Assembly: GCA_023428425.1 (NCBI GenBank)
Contig: JAEYYP010000039.1
Coordinates: forward strand, 1-8,279
Length of the DNA stretch: 8,279 nucleotides
Source: Pseudomonadota bacterium
GTDB taxonomy: Bacteria; Pseudomonadota; Alphaproteobacteria; Rhizobiales; Devosiaceae
Reading direction: 5' to 3'
Position numbers and translations under genes: made by a program. The notes beneath the pieces were generated by a model that saw only the letters and a program-made list of their open reading frames with translations, did no database searches and had not been told where the DNA came from. This document shows, one piece after another, positions 1-6,257 of the stretch; positions within the stretch are counted from its first letter, which is position 1, and every line of letters begins with the position of its first letter.

Positions 1-335
1 TATTTCTGCGTCGGCAGCGTCGCGCCAGAGCAGTAGCCGCCGACGATACCAACGACGCCGGACGACGCCAGCTTGCTGGCGGCGTTGACAGCCTGCTGGG
101 CGTCGCAGGCGTCATCGCCCACGGTCGATGCCAGTTGCTTGCCGAGCACACCGCCGGCAGCGTTGATCTCGGCGATGGCGAGGTTGGCGGCGTTCGCCAT
201 GTCCTGCCCGTAGGTGGCTTCCGAGCCGGTGGTGGGTACGAGCAGGCCGATGGTCATGGTGTCCTGCGCCATGGCAGGTGTGCCCAGCGCAATCGCCAGC
301 GCCACGCCGGCAGCGGTCTTGAATAGCTTATGCAT
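1..335 (-). CDS. Branched-chain amino acid-type ABC transporter substrate-binding protein (LivK-like), N-terminal part
   Basis: Partial gene: the start is here, and the C-terminal two thirds lie beyond the left edge. The visible 111 residues begin with a Sec signal peptide (MHKLFKTAAG, hydrophobic run, likely cut after AMA at residue 23). The mature start reads TMTIGLLVPTTGSEATYG, then GQDMANAANLAIAEINAAGG and a GDDACD...GGYCSG block. This is the N-lobe pattern of Peripla_BP_6/LivJ-LivK proteins, which deliver leucine, isoleucine, valine or related small amides to an inner-membrane ABC importer. Cys77 and Cys102 match in placement the disulfide pair known in LivJ/LivK. The start is fixed by the signal peptide and by a purine-rich GGGAGAG about 8 bases upstream. 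It is divergent from arsR, and nothing in the sequence links it to arsenic. The ligand cannot be told from this fragment; the family also binds urea, amides and aromatic compounds. Confidence 0.9.
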   Translation of the reverse strand, partial: MHKLFKTAAGVALAIALGTPAMAQDTMTIGLLVPTTGSEATYGQDMANAANLAIAEINAAGGVLGKQLASTVGDDACDAQQAVNAASKLASSGVVGIVGGYCSGATLPTQK

Positions 336-354
336 GTCTCGTTCTCTCCCAGTC

Positions 355-377
355 GTGCGGCCTTTCCCTCGCCGCAC
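355..377 (-). repeat. Inverted repeat, possible 5' leader hairpin of the LivK-like gene
   Basis: GTGCGGC (355-361) and GCCGCAC (371-377) are perfect 7-base complements around a 9-base loop. The element lies 20 to 42 bases upstream of the leftward start codon, just before the ribosome binding site. In the mRNA it would form a stable GC-rich stem. It has no U-tract, so a terminator is not indicated. It could be leader structure or a protein-binding site; chance is possible in DNA this GC-rich. Confidence 0.35.
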
Positions 378-420
378 TGGTTTCCGTCCCCCGACAGCGA
401 GGTCCGGTAGACACATTCAG

Positions 421-440
421 GATGCATGGTTGCATGCATC
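421..440. promoter_or_regulatory. Perfect 8-4-8 inverted repeat, candidate operator
   Basis: GATGCATG (421-428) and CATGCATC (433-440) are exact reverse complements separated by GTTG. ATGCAT occurs twice, offset by 12 bases, so the two copies lie on nearly the same face of the helix. The element is 86 bases upstream of the LivK-like start and 171 bases upstream of arsR, with AT content above its surroundings. This is the geometry of a site for a dimeric helix-turn-helix regulator. Its position fits control of the leftward gene better than control of arsR. I cannot match it to a named regulator. Confidence 0.45.
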
Positions 441-610
441 TTGTCGACAGCTTGCGCGGACTACCCGACCGCGTCAATCGCTGTCGCAAGAGTTTCACGA
501 CAAAGGCGGGCTGGAAAGAGGTTCGCTTCGGCAACGCGCGGACAGGTCGGACAGCACTGTCATCAAACCTTCACTGGACTGCCGGCATATCCATCGATAA
601 TCCCCGATAT

Positions 611-973
611 ATGGAAGCATCTGACGCCATCGAAGTATTCTCCGCGCTTGCCCAGCCGACGCGCCTGGAAGCCTTCCGCCTCATCTTGCGCCACGAGCCC
701 GACGGCTTGCCAGCCGGGGAAGTGGCCCGACTGCTCGATGTGCCGCAGAATACCATGTCCACCCACCTGGCGGTTCTGGCGCGCTCCGGCCTGATCTCGG
801 CCGAGCGCCGGAGCCGCTCGATCATCTACCGCACCGAGATCGACCGCGTTCGGCAGATCGCGAGCTTCCTCGTCAACGATTGTTGCGGTGGACGCCCGGA
901 GCTGTGCGAGTCGCTTGTCGCCGAGTTCACTTCCAGCTGCAGCCCCAAGGAGGCAACCGATGCCTGCTGCTGA
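611..973 (+). CDS. arsR: ArsR/SmtB-family As(III)-responsive transcriptional repressor
   Basis: A 120-residue winged-helix repressor that would block the ars promoter until it binds trivalent arsenic. The fold signature is clear: FSALAQPTRLEAFRLIL (about residues 10-26), the recognition-helix region VARLLDVPQNTMSTHLAVL (38-56), and the wing SGLISAERRSRSIIYR (59-74). The classical ELCVC-type site in the DNA-binding helix is absent. Cysteines instead cluster in the C-terminal third: Cys91-Cys92 and Cys99 in NDCCGGRPELCE, then Cys110 and a terminal Cys119-Cys120. A CC...C triad after the wing is like the alternative As(III) site described for Acidithiobacillus ferrooxidans ArsR; that assignment is by analogy. 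ATG 611 is chosen because it gives normal family length and begins just before the conserved helix. There is no ribosome binding site before it, so leaderless translation is possible. The last 14 bases overlap arsC. Confidence 0.93.
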   Translation: MEASDAIEVFSALAQPTRLEAFRLILRHEPDGLPAGEVARLLDVPQNTMSTHLAVLARSGLISAERRSRSIIYRTEIDRVRQIASFLVNDCCGGRPELCESLVAEFTSSCSPKEATDACC

Positions 974-1493
974 TCGCGTCTACAACGTACTGTTCCTGTG
1001 CACGGGCAACTCTGCCCGGTCCGTGCTGGCAGAGGCCCTGCTGAACCACATGAGCGATGGTCGCTTCCGCGGCTTCTCCGCCGGCAGCGCGCCCAAGGGC
1101 GAGGTTCACCCGACCACGTTGGCTGTTCTCGCTGATGCAGGCATCACGATCGACGGCCTGCGCTCCAAGTCCTGGGACGAGTTCGCCGGACCGGATGCGC
1201 CGGTCATGGATTTCGTCTTCACCGTCTGTGACAATGCGGCCGGTGAAACCTGCCCGATCTGGCCCGGTCAGCCGATGACGGCGCATTGGGGAATTGAGGA
1301 TCCGGCTGCGGTCGTGGGACCCGATTTCAAGCGGCGGCAGGCGTTCGAGGACGCGCTGCGCTTCATGCGCAACCGGATCGCTGCGTTCATCAACCTGCCT
1401 ATCAGCAGTATCGACCGGATGGCCCTTGGCTCGAAGCTGCGCGATATCGGCGCCCTGGATGGTTCCACCGCCAAATCGGCCGGACCCGAATGA
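960..1493 (+). CDS. arsC: Arsenate reductase, low-molecular-weight protein tyrosine phosphatase type
   Basis: A cytoplasmic enzyme of 177 residues that reduces As(V) to As(III). The N-terminus carries the phosphatase P-loop CX5R as LFLCTGNSARS, with nucleophile Cys14 and Arg20. The likely redox pair is Cys90 and Cys98 in FTVCDNAAGETCPIWPG, followed by the family motif HWGIEDPAAV at 109-118. In staphylococcal/Bacillus ArsC the equivalent cysteines are 10, 82 and 89, with a spacing of seven rather than the eight seen here. The family uses thioredoxin or another thiol donor to reset the cysteines; which one cannot be read from the sequence. ATG 960 follows a strong AAGGAGG at 947-953 with a 6-base gap. 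This start overlaps the arsR end by 14 bases, and its last four bases overlap the channel gene, so translational coupling is likely. The C-terminal 35 or so residues extend past the core domain. Confidence 0.93.
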   Translation: MPAADRVYNVLFLCTGNSARSVLAEALLNHMSDGRFRGFSAGSAPKGEVHPTTLAVLADAGITIDGLRSKSWDEFAGPDAPVMDFVFTVCDNAAGETCPIWPGQPMTAHWGIEDPAAVVGPDFKRRQAFEDALRFMRNRIAAFINLPISSIDRMALGSKLRDIGALDGSTAKSAGPE

Positions 1494-2155
1494 CGCTCGC
1501 GAGACGCCTTGCCGCCGAGGGCCTGGGCACCGCGCTCCTTGTGGCGACCGTCGTCGGCTCCGGCATCATGGCAGATCGCTTGACCACCGACACCGCCTTG
1601 GCGCTGCTGGGCAACACCATCCCCACAGGCGCCATCCTGTTCGTGCTCATCACAGTGCTGGGGCCGTTGTCGGGGGCGCACTTCAACCCTGCGGTCACGG
1701 TCGTGTTCGCGGCGCGAGGCGATCTCTCGCGCAGGGATGCACTCTGCTACGTCCTGGCGCAGGTCGCTGGGGGCATCGCCGGTACCATGCTGGCTCACCT
1801 GATGTTCGATCTGCCGGTGCTGCAACTCGCCACCAATGCTCGGACCGGCCTGTCGCAGTGGGTATCCGAGGCCGTGGCCGCCTTCGGGCTCGTCGCGGTG
1901 ATCCTCGGCGGTTTGGCCGCACGTTCACAGGCAGTTCCGGCTCTGGTCGGACTCTACATCACGGCCGCGTACTGGTTCACGGCCTCGACCTCGTTTGCGA
2001 ACCCTGCAGTGACTCTCGCCCGGGCGCTCACGGACACGTTCTCGGGCATTCGTCCCGTCGATGCGCCCGGCTTCATCATCGCCCAGCTGTCCGGCGCCGT
2101 GCTGGCGCTTCTGGTCGCGCGCTGGCTTTTCAAACCCACGGAGGCGTCAACGTGA
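1490..2155 (+). CDS. aqpS: MIP-family channel, AqpS-like aquaglyceroporin of the arsenic operon
   Basis: A 221-residue inner-membrane protein with the duplicated hourglass fold of aquaporins. The first pore loop is SGAHFNPAVT (61-70) and the second is SFANPAVTLARALTDTFSG (168-186). Hydrophobic segments at about 11-28, 42-60, 85-103, 127-145, 150-165 and 193-213 give the expected six membrane spans. In Sinorhizobium meliloti the operon-encoded AqpS lets arsenite made by ArsC flow out; the same role is inferred here because the gene sits between two arsenate reductases. Water channels and GlpF carry Arg right after the second NPA, as part of the selectivity filter. Here that position is Val174, which suggests a wider or less polar filter. 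The start overlaps the arsC stop in an ATGA, with no clear ribosome binding site, so coupling is likely. The gene symbol rests on context. Confidence 0.88.
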   Translation: MTLARRLAAEGLGTALLVATVVGSGIMADRLTTDTALALLGNTIPTGAILFVLITVLGPLSGAHFNPAVTVVFAARGDLSRRDALCYVLAQVAGGIAGTMLAHLMFDLPVLQLATNARTGLSQWVSEAVAAFGLVAVILGGLAARSQAVPALVGLYITAAYWFTASTSFANPAVTLARALTDTFSGIRPVDAPGFIIAQLSGAVLALLVARWLFKPTEAST

Positions 2156-2571
2156 CGACGATCTATCACAACCCCGATTGCGGCACCTCCCGCAACACCC
2201 TCGCCATGATCCGGCAGGGCGGCGAGAACCCCGAGGTGATCGAGTACCTGAAGACCCCGCCCACCCGCGAGAAGCTGGTGGGGCTCATAGCGCAGGCAGG
2301 GCTCACCGTACGACAGGCCATCCGCCAGAAGGACACGCCGTATGAGTCGCTCGGCCTTGCCGACCCGTCGCTGTCCGACGACGCGCTGGTCGATGCGATG
2401 CTTGCCCACCCGATCCTGATCAACCGACCGTTCGTGGTCACAACCCGCGGCGCGAGGCTCTGCCGCCCCTCAGAACTGGTGCTCGATATCCTGGAGAACC
2501 CGGACATCGGGCCGTTCACCAAGGAAGACGGCGAGGTGATCATCGATCAACAGGGCAGGCGCGTCCGTTGA
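2152..2571 (+). CDS. arsC: Arsenate reductase, glutaredoxin-dependent (ArsC/Spx fold) type
   Basis: A 139-residue cytoplasmic enzyme of the thioredoxin-fold ArsC family (the E. coli R773 ArsC type, 141 residues), which reduces arsenate using glutathione and glutaredoxin. The start motif IYHNPDCGTSRNTL gives His6, the catalytic Cys10 and Arg14, an HX3CX3R signature. The three arsenate-binding arginines of R773 ArsC (60, 94, 107) have counterparts at Arg58 (AIRQKDTPY), Arg92 (ILINRPFV) and Arg105 (LCRPSELV), each offset by two like Cys12 to Cys10. True ArsC is therefore favoured over Spx or YffB relatives. The start is GTG at 2152, preceded by GGAGG at 2140-2144, and overlaps the aqpS stop as GTGA. 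It is unrelated in fold to the first arsC of this operon. The stop lies 2 bp from the end of the opposing ATPase gene. Confidence 0.95.
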   Translation: MTTIYHNPDCGTSRNTLAMIRQGGENPEVIEYLKTPPTREKLVGLIAQAGLTVRQAIRQKDTPYESLGLADPSLSDDALVDAMLAHPILINRPFVVTTRGARLCRPSELVLDILENPDIGPFTKEDGEVIIDQQGRRVR

Positions 2572-2573
2572 CC

Positions 2574-3629
2574 CTAGTCCGGCCGTCTCAGCACGTGCGC
2601 GGGGCCGATAATGTCGAGCCTGACCATTGCGCCGACCTTCGGCGCGGCCAGCGACGACGTCTCGACCGTCAGGCTCTGGGCGCCGGGCTCGTCGGGGCGC
2701 CACATGGCCTCCACCACCAGCCGGCAGCGTGATCCGTGGAAGGACTGGCTCAGCACGCGCCCGGTAGGGCCATTGGTGGCTTGAGCAGAGTCGATCTGCG
2801 TCACCGCGATCTGCTCGGTTCGCAGCATGATCGTCGCCCGGCCATTGGCACCTTTGGCGTTTGTCTCGATGGGCCCGAAGATCGACATGGCCTGCCCGTC
2901 GCGCATCTCCGTATCGATGATGAGTGCATCGCCGAGGAAGTGGGCTGTCAAGGCGTCGGCGGGCTCGCGATAGAGCGCTTCGGGCGAGCCGGCCTGGATC
3001 AGGGCGCCGTCGCGCATGATGGCGATCTGGTCAGCGAAACCGAGCGCCTCGGCACGATCGTGGGTGACGAGGATCGAGGCGATGCCCGACGATTTCAGCG
3101 CCTCTCCCACCATCTCGCGGATCGTCTCGCGCAGTCCGGCGTCGAGGGCGGAAAAGGGTTCGTCGAGCAGCATGAGTTTCGGCTTCCGCGCCAGCGCCCG
3201 GGCAAGCGCGACGCGCTGCTGCTGACCGCCCGAGAGCTCGTGCGGACGCCGGTCGCGCATGGTTGCAGGCAAGCCGACGAGGTCCATCAGTTCGGTGATG
3301 CGGACCCGACGCGTCGGATCGGAGCGCGCAAGGCCGAAACCGATATTCTGCGCGATCGTCAGGTGCGGAAACAACGCCCCCTCCTGCGCCACGTACCCGA
3401 TGCCGCGGCGGTGCGCCGGAACGCCAGTCAGGTCCTCGCCCTCCAGTAGCACCTCGCCAGTATCGGGCATCTCGAATCCGGCGATGATGCGGAGCAGCGT
3501 GGTCTTGCCGGAGCCCGATGGTCCCACTATGGCAGTACGACTGCCGGCAGGAACACTCAGGTTCACCCCGGCCACGGCAAGGTGCTCACCGTAGCGCTTG
3601 GTCACGGACCGGAGTTCGAGAACGTTCAC
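2574..3629 (-). CDS. fbpC: Ferric iron ABC transporter, ATP-binding protein (FbpC-like)
   Basis: A 351-residue ATPase that would power import by the adjacent permease. The nucleotide-binding domain is complete: Walker A GPSGSGKT at 36-43, Q-loop Gln82 in YVAQEGALFPHLT, signature LSGGQQQR at 132-139, Walker B LMLLDE at 152-157, D-loop SALD at 160-163 and switch His190 in VTHDRAEA. The VAQEGALFPHLT stretch and the C-terminal extension from about 240 (a TOBE-like beta domain, e.g. IMLRTEQIAV) are typical of the FbpC/PotA/CysA group; the iron assignment comes from the binding-protein partner. The start is GTG at 3629, giving MNVLELRSVTKRYG as the normal family beginning, and overlaps the permease stop by four bases (GTGA). 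The frame stays open far upstream within the permease gene, but that extension does not resemble the family. It is last in its operon and faces arsC. Confidence 0.93.
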   Translation of the reverse strand: MNVLELRSVTKRYGEHLAVAGVNLSVPAGSRTAIVGPSGSGKTTLLRIIAGFEMPDTGEVLLEGEDLTGVPAHRRGIGYVAQEGALFPHLTIAQNIGFGLARSDPTRRVRITELMDLVGLPATMRDRRPHELSGGQQQRVALARALARKPKLMLLDEPFSALDAGLRETIREMVGEALKSSGIASILVTHDRAEALGFADQIAIMRDGALIQAGSPEALYREPADALTAHFLGDALIIDTEMRDGQAMSIFGPIETNAKGANGRATIMLRTEQIAVTQIDSAQATNGPTGRVLSQSFHGSRCRLVVEAMWRPDEPGAQSLTVETSSLAAPKVGAMVRLDIIGPAHVLRRPD

Positions 3630-5173
3630 TTCACCACCCGGTCGGCTTCGAGACGCAGCAGCAGAACGAGCGGCAGGGAGAGCAGCACCATCAGCAGGGC
3701 ATAGGGCGCGGCCGACGAAAAGTCGAGTTCGGCGGTGTAGGCCCAGAACCGGGTGGCCAGGGTGCGGACCCCGTTGGGAGCAAGCATCAGCGTACCCGTG
3801 AGCTCGTTGGCAATCCCCAGCGCTACCAGCGCAGCGGCCGCGAAGGCACCGGGGGCGGCGAGGCGAACCGTGGTGTGAAACACGGCCGACATCGGCGATT
3901 TGCCCAGGCTCTGCGCGGCGCGTTCCAACTCGACTGGGGCCTGCGCGATCGAGGCTCGTAGTCCGACCATCGCCCGCGGCAGGAACATCAGCAGATAGGC
4001 GAGCAGCAGGGTTGCGAGGGTCTGGTAGAGCGGCAGCGCGAACCGTACCGTAATGGTTACGAGTGCCAGCGCGACCACGACGCCGGGCAGGGCGCCGACA
4101 TAGTATTGCGACGACTCGATGTAGCGGGATAGCCGGCTCGGCGCACGCACCGAAAGCCACGCCGCCGGCAGCGCCGCGACAATGGCAATGCCGGCGCCTG
4201 CAAGGGCAAGGGCAGCGGTCTGGCCGAGCGCCGGGAGGATGCCGTCGAGCTTCCAGATGGCAGCGCCCCCCAGCACCAGCCAGCGGGACAGCGTGTAGAG
4301 CGGTACGCCCACCGACAGCAGCACAACCACGGCGAGCAGCCCCTGCGCGAGCACCTTCCAGCCGCCGAGGCGCTGGCGGATAGCCGGTCGGGGGGCCCCA
4401 CCGCCCACACGGGCGTATCGCGCGTCACCGCGCACGAAGGACTCGAGCCCCAGCAGCGCCAGGCAGAGCAACACCAGCACGCCGCCGAGCAGGTTGGCGG
4501 CCGGACCGTTGAAGACCGCCTGGAACTGGTCGACGATCGCTGTCGCAAACGTGTCGTAGCGCATCAGCACATACAGGCCGTACTCCGCCAGCAGATGCAG
4601 GCCCACGAGCAACGCGCCGCCGCTGATGGCGAGCCGGAGCTGCGGCAGGATCACGCTCAGGAAGATCATGGCCGGCGACTTGCCCAGTGACGCAGCTGTC
4701 TCCTCGAGCGCCGGATCCAGTCGCCGCAGTTGCGCAGCGATCGGAAGGTAGACGAAGGGAAAGTAGGCGAGAACCGACACCAGCACCGCGCCGGCCAGCC
4801 CGTGCAGCGATGGCGCGACTGTGTTCCAGGCGTAGGACTGGACGAATGCCGGCACCGCGAGCGGCGCCACCAGCAGCCAGCTCCACGCCCGGCGAAGCGG
4901 GAGATCGGTGCGCTCGGTCAGCCAGGCGAGGCCCACGGATAGCCCGATGGCGATCGGCAGGCTGATCGCCACGAGGAGCAGGGTGTTGAACACCAGTTCG
5001 CCGACCTTGGGCCGGAACACCATGGACGCCACAGTGTCCCAGCCGCTGTCGATTGCGATCCAGACGATGAAGCCGAGCGGTATCAGGCTCAGCAGAGACA
5101 CGAACGCAGCGGCCGCGGTCACCGCCAGATGGCGTGGCAGACGGGGCAATGCAGCGGAGTGCACCAGGCTCAT
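3626..5173 (-). CDS. fbpB: Ferric iron ABC transporter permease, two fused membrane domains (FbpB-like)
   Basis: A 515-residue inner-membrane protein made of two binding-protein-dependent permease domains in tandem, the usual form in FbpB/AfuB/HitB iron transporters. Each half carries an EAA-type loop that contacts the ATPase: EETAASLGKSPAMIFLSV near 157-174 and ERAAQSLGKSPMSAVF near 417-432. They share the string SLGKSP (162-167 and 422-427), which underlines the internal duplication. Roughly a dozen hydrophobic segments are visible, starting near residues 17-40, 63-83 and 99-115. The halves are joined by a charged linker at about 245-272 (VRGDARYARV...RPAIRQRLGG). ATG 5173 is preceded by AGGA nine bases upstream. 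The gene follows the binding-protein gene after 73 bp and overlaps the ATPase gene at its end. Thiamine or spermidine permeases have a similar architecture; the binding protein favours iron. Confidence 0.92.
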   Translation of the reverse strand: MSLVHSAALPRLPRHLAVTAAAAFVSLLSLIPLGFIVWIAIDSGWDTVASMVFRPKVGELVFNTLLLVAISLPIAIGLSVGLAWLTERTDLPLRRAWSWLLVAPLAVPAFVQSYAWNTVAPSLHGLAGAVLVSVLAYFPFVYLPIAAQLRRLDPALEETAASLGKSPAMIFLSVILPQLRLAISGGALLVGLHLLAEYGLYVLMRYDTFATAIVDQFQAVFNGPAANLLGGVLVLLCLALLGLESFVRGDARYARVGGGAPRPAIRQRLGGWKVLAQGLLAVVVLLSVGVPLYTLSRWLVLGGAAIWKLDGILPALGQTAALALAGAGIAIVAALPAAWLSVRAPSRLSRYIESSQYYVGALPGVVVALALVTITVRFALPLYQTLATLLLAYLLMFLPRAMVGLRASIAQAPVELERAAQSLGKSPMSAVFHTTVRLAAPGAFAAAALVALGIANELTGTLMLAPNGVRTLATRFWAYTAELDFSSAAPYALLMVLLSLPLVLLLRLEADRVVK

Positions 5174-5226
5174 GGCCCGCTTTCCTGGCGATACGAGGAA
5201 CCGCCGAAGACAAGTATTCCCGGCGA

Positions 5227-5248
5227 GATAAACCTGACAGGCCTTATC
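5227..5248 (-). repeat. Inverted repeat GATAA-N12-TTATC at the fbpA/fbpB junction
   Basis: GATAA (5227-5231) and TTATC (5244-5248) are complementary, with an inner CCT/AGG pair (5233-5235, 5239-5241). In mRNA this would form a weak interrupted hairpin overlapping the fbpA stop codon. Such junction hairpins can protect or terminate the upstream message so that the binding protein is made in excess. The stem is short and AU-rich, so this is tentative. The half-sites are the same GATAA/TTATC words seen in the control region at 6303-6336. Confidence 0.25.
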
Positions 5249-6257
5249 AGAGAAGACCGGCAGCCGTCATCAGCTCAGTGACCCGGCCATTGTCGAGCGT
5301 CGACTGGTCGACGAGCGGGGCGTCGAGTCCGGCAATCGCCGGAAGGGCAGGGTTCGAAGCCGCGCCCACCGCAACTGCGAACTCGAAGGATTTGCCATCG
5401 CGCAGCACCGCCTGTCCCGGCTCGCTGGTGATGAACTTCAGAAACTCCATCGCCTCCTTCTTGTGCGTGCTCGACTTCAGCACGCCGCCGCCGGAGAGAG
5501 AAAGGAACGCCCCCGGATCCTGATTGCCGAAGTAGTGGAGCCGGATGTTGCCGCTCGATTCCTTCGTGCCCGCCTGATCCCCGTAATAGTAGTAGTGGTA
5601 GATGAGAGCCCCATCGACCTCGCCGTTGTTCGCCGCTGCCATGGCAGTGCGGTTGCCTCGGACGATGACGGCGTTTTCCTTCATGGCCTTGAGCCATGCC
5701 AGCGTGGCGTCCTCGCCCCGGAGCTGCAGGTAGGCGCCGACGATGGCCTGGAAGTCCGCGCCCGATGGCGAAGCGGCCCAACGGCCCTTCCACGCTGGGC
5801 TTGCGAGCTCATCCATGCTCCTCGGCAGGGCATCGGAGGTCACCTTGTCCGTGTTGTAGGCAAACACAGTTGAGCGGGCAGCGATACCGGTCCAGTCGCC
5901 GTCGGCGGCGCGGAACTGCTCCGGCACCTGATCGAGAATGCTGGCCGGCAGCGGTTCGAACAACCCGGCCTTGTCGACGAGCACCATCGCGGGCGAGTTC
6001 TCGGTCAGGAAGACGTCGGCGGGAGAGTTGGCGCCTTCCTGCAGGATCTGATTGCCCACCTCGAGGTCCGATCCCTGGCGGATGGTCACGGCGATCCCGG
6101 TGGTGTCGGTGAAGGCATCCGCCCATTCCTGCGTCAGGGACTCGTGCTGGGCATTGTACACCGTGATGCCCGGCTCTTGGGCCAAGGCAGCCACCGGCAG
6201 CACGATACCCGCAGCAAAAGCAGCCACCCGAAGACCGGCGTTGAAAGAACTTGTCAT
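5247..6257 (-). CDS. fbpA: Periplasmic ferric iron-binding protein (FbpA-like)
   Basis: A 336-residue exported receptor that would capture ferric iron in the periplasm and hand it to the permease. It has a Sec signal peptide (hydrophobic 11-25, likely cut after ALA at residue 26). The N-lobe strand ITVYNAQHESLTQEW matches the FbpA start TVYNGQH. His38 and Glu86 (in ADVFLTENSP) align in pattern with the His and Glu iron ligands of Neisseria FbpA. The paired-tyrosine ligand site corresponds to IYHYYYYGDQAG, with Tyr220 and four consecutive tyrosines at 222-225, so iron specificity is well supported. ATG 6257 is chosen over an in-frame ATG 39 bases upstream because it begins the signal peptide directly and has GAGG six bases before it. 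It is first in a three-gene operon and divergent from bphO. Confidence 0.93.
   Translation of the reverse strand: MTSSFNAGLRVAAFAAGIVLPVAALAQEPGITVYNAQHESLTQEWADAFTDTTGIAVTIRQGSDLEVGNQILQEGANSPADVFLTENSPAMVLVDKAGLFEPLPASILDQVPEQFRAADGDWTGIAARSTVFAYNTDKVTSDALPRSMDELASPAWKGRWAASPSGADFQAIVGAYLQLRGEDATLAWLKAMKENAVIVRGNRTAMAAANNGEVDGALIYHYYYYGDQAGTKESSGNIRLHYFGNQDPGAFLSLSGGGVLKSSTHKKEAMEFLKFITSEPGQAVLRDGKSFEFAVAVGAASNPALPAIAGLDAPLVDQSTLDNGRVTELMTAAGLL

Larger units (their letters stand above)
336..610. promoter_or_regulatory. Divergent intergenic region between the LivK-like gene and arsR
   Basis: This 275-bp gap must hold promoters for the leftward binding-protein gene and the rightward arsenic operon. 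It contains two perfect inverted repeats, listed separately (355-377 and 421-440). Near arsR there are short imperfect symmetric elements: ATATC at 587-591 with GATAT at 606-610, and ATCG at 593-596 with CGAT at 605-608. They abut the arsR start, as an autorepressor site might, but they are short and may be chance. I could not identify a convincing -35/-10 pair in either direction. An open frame continues upstream of arsR to 422 but shows no family resemblance, so I treat this region as non-coding. Confidence 0.5.

Noticed and set aside
422..610. Possible 63-residue N-terminal extension of ArsR
   Set aside because: ArsR proteins normally begin close to the residue encoded at 611, and the extension has no domain character. 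Its first codons also fall inside the 421-440 dyad.
1268..1825. 185-codon open frame opposite arsC and the channel gene
   Set aside because: It is antisense to two convincing genes, rich in Arg, Gln and His, and has no recognisable motif.
1294..2151. Long open frame in the plus strand continuous with the second arsC
   Set aside because: It lies out of frame over the first arsC and the channel gene, is rich in Arg/Gly/His as expected of a GC-driven shadow, and has no family resemblance before GTG 2152. It is not a fusion protein.
2736..3449. 237-codon open frame opposite the iron ATPase gene
   Set aside because: It is fully antisense to a well-conserved gene, has no recognisable domain and low-complexity composition, and reflects third-position GC bias.
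3630..4160. N-terminal extension of the iron ATPase within the permease gene
   Set aside because: The extension is an out-of-frame reading of the permease. The ATPase family starts at MNVLELRSVTKRYG, and GTG 3629 forms a 4-base overlap like the other junctions.
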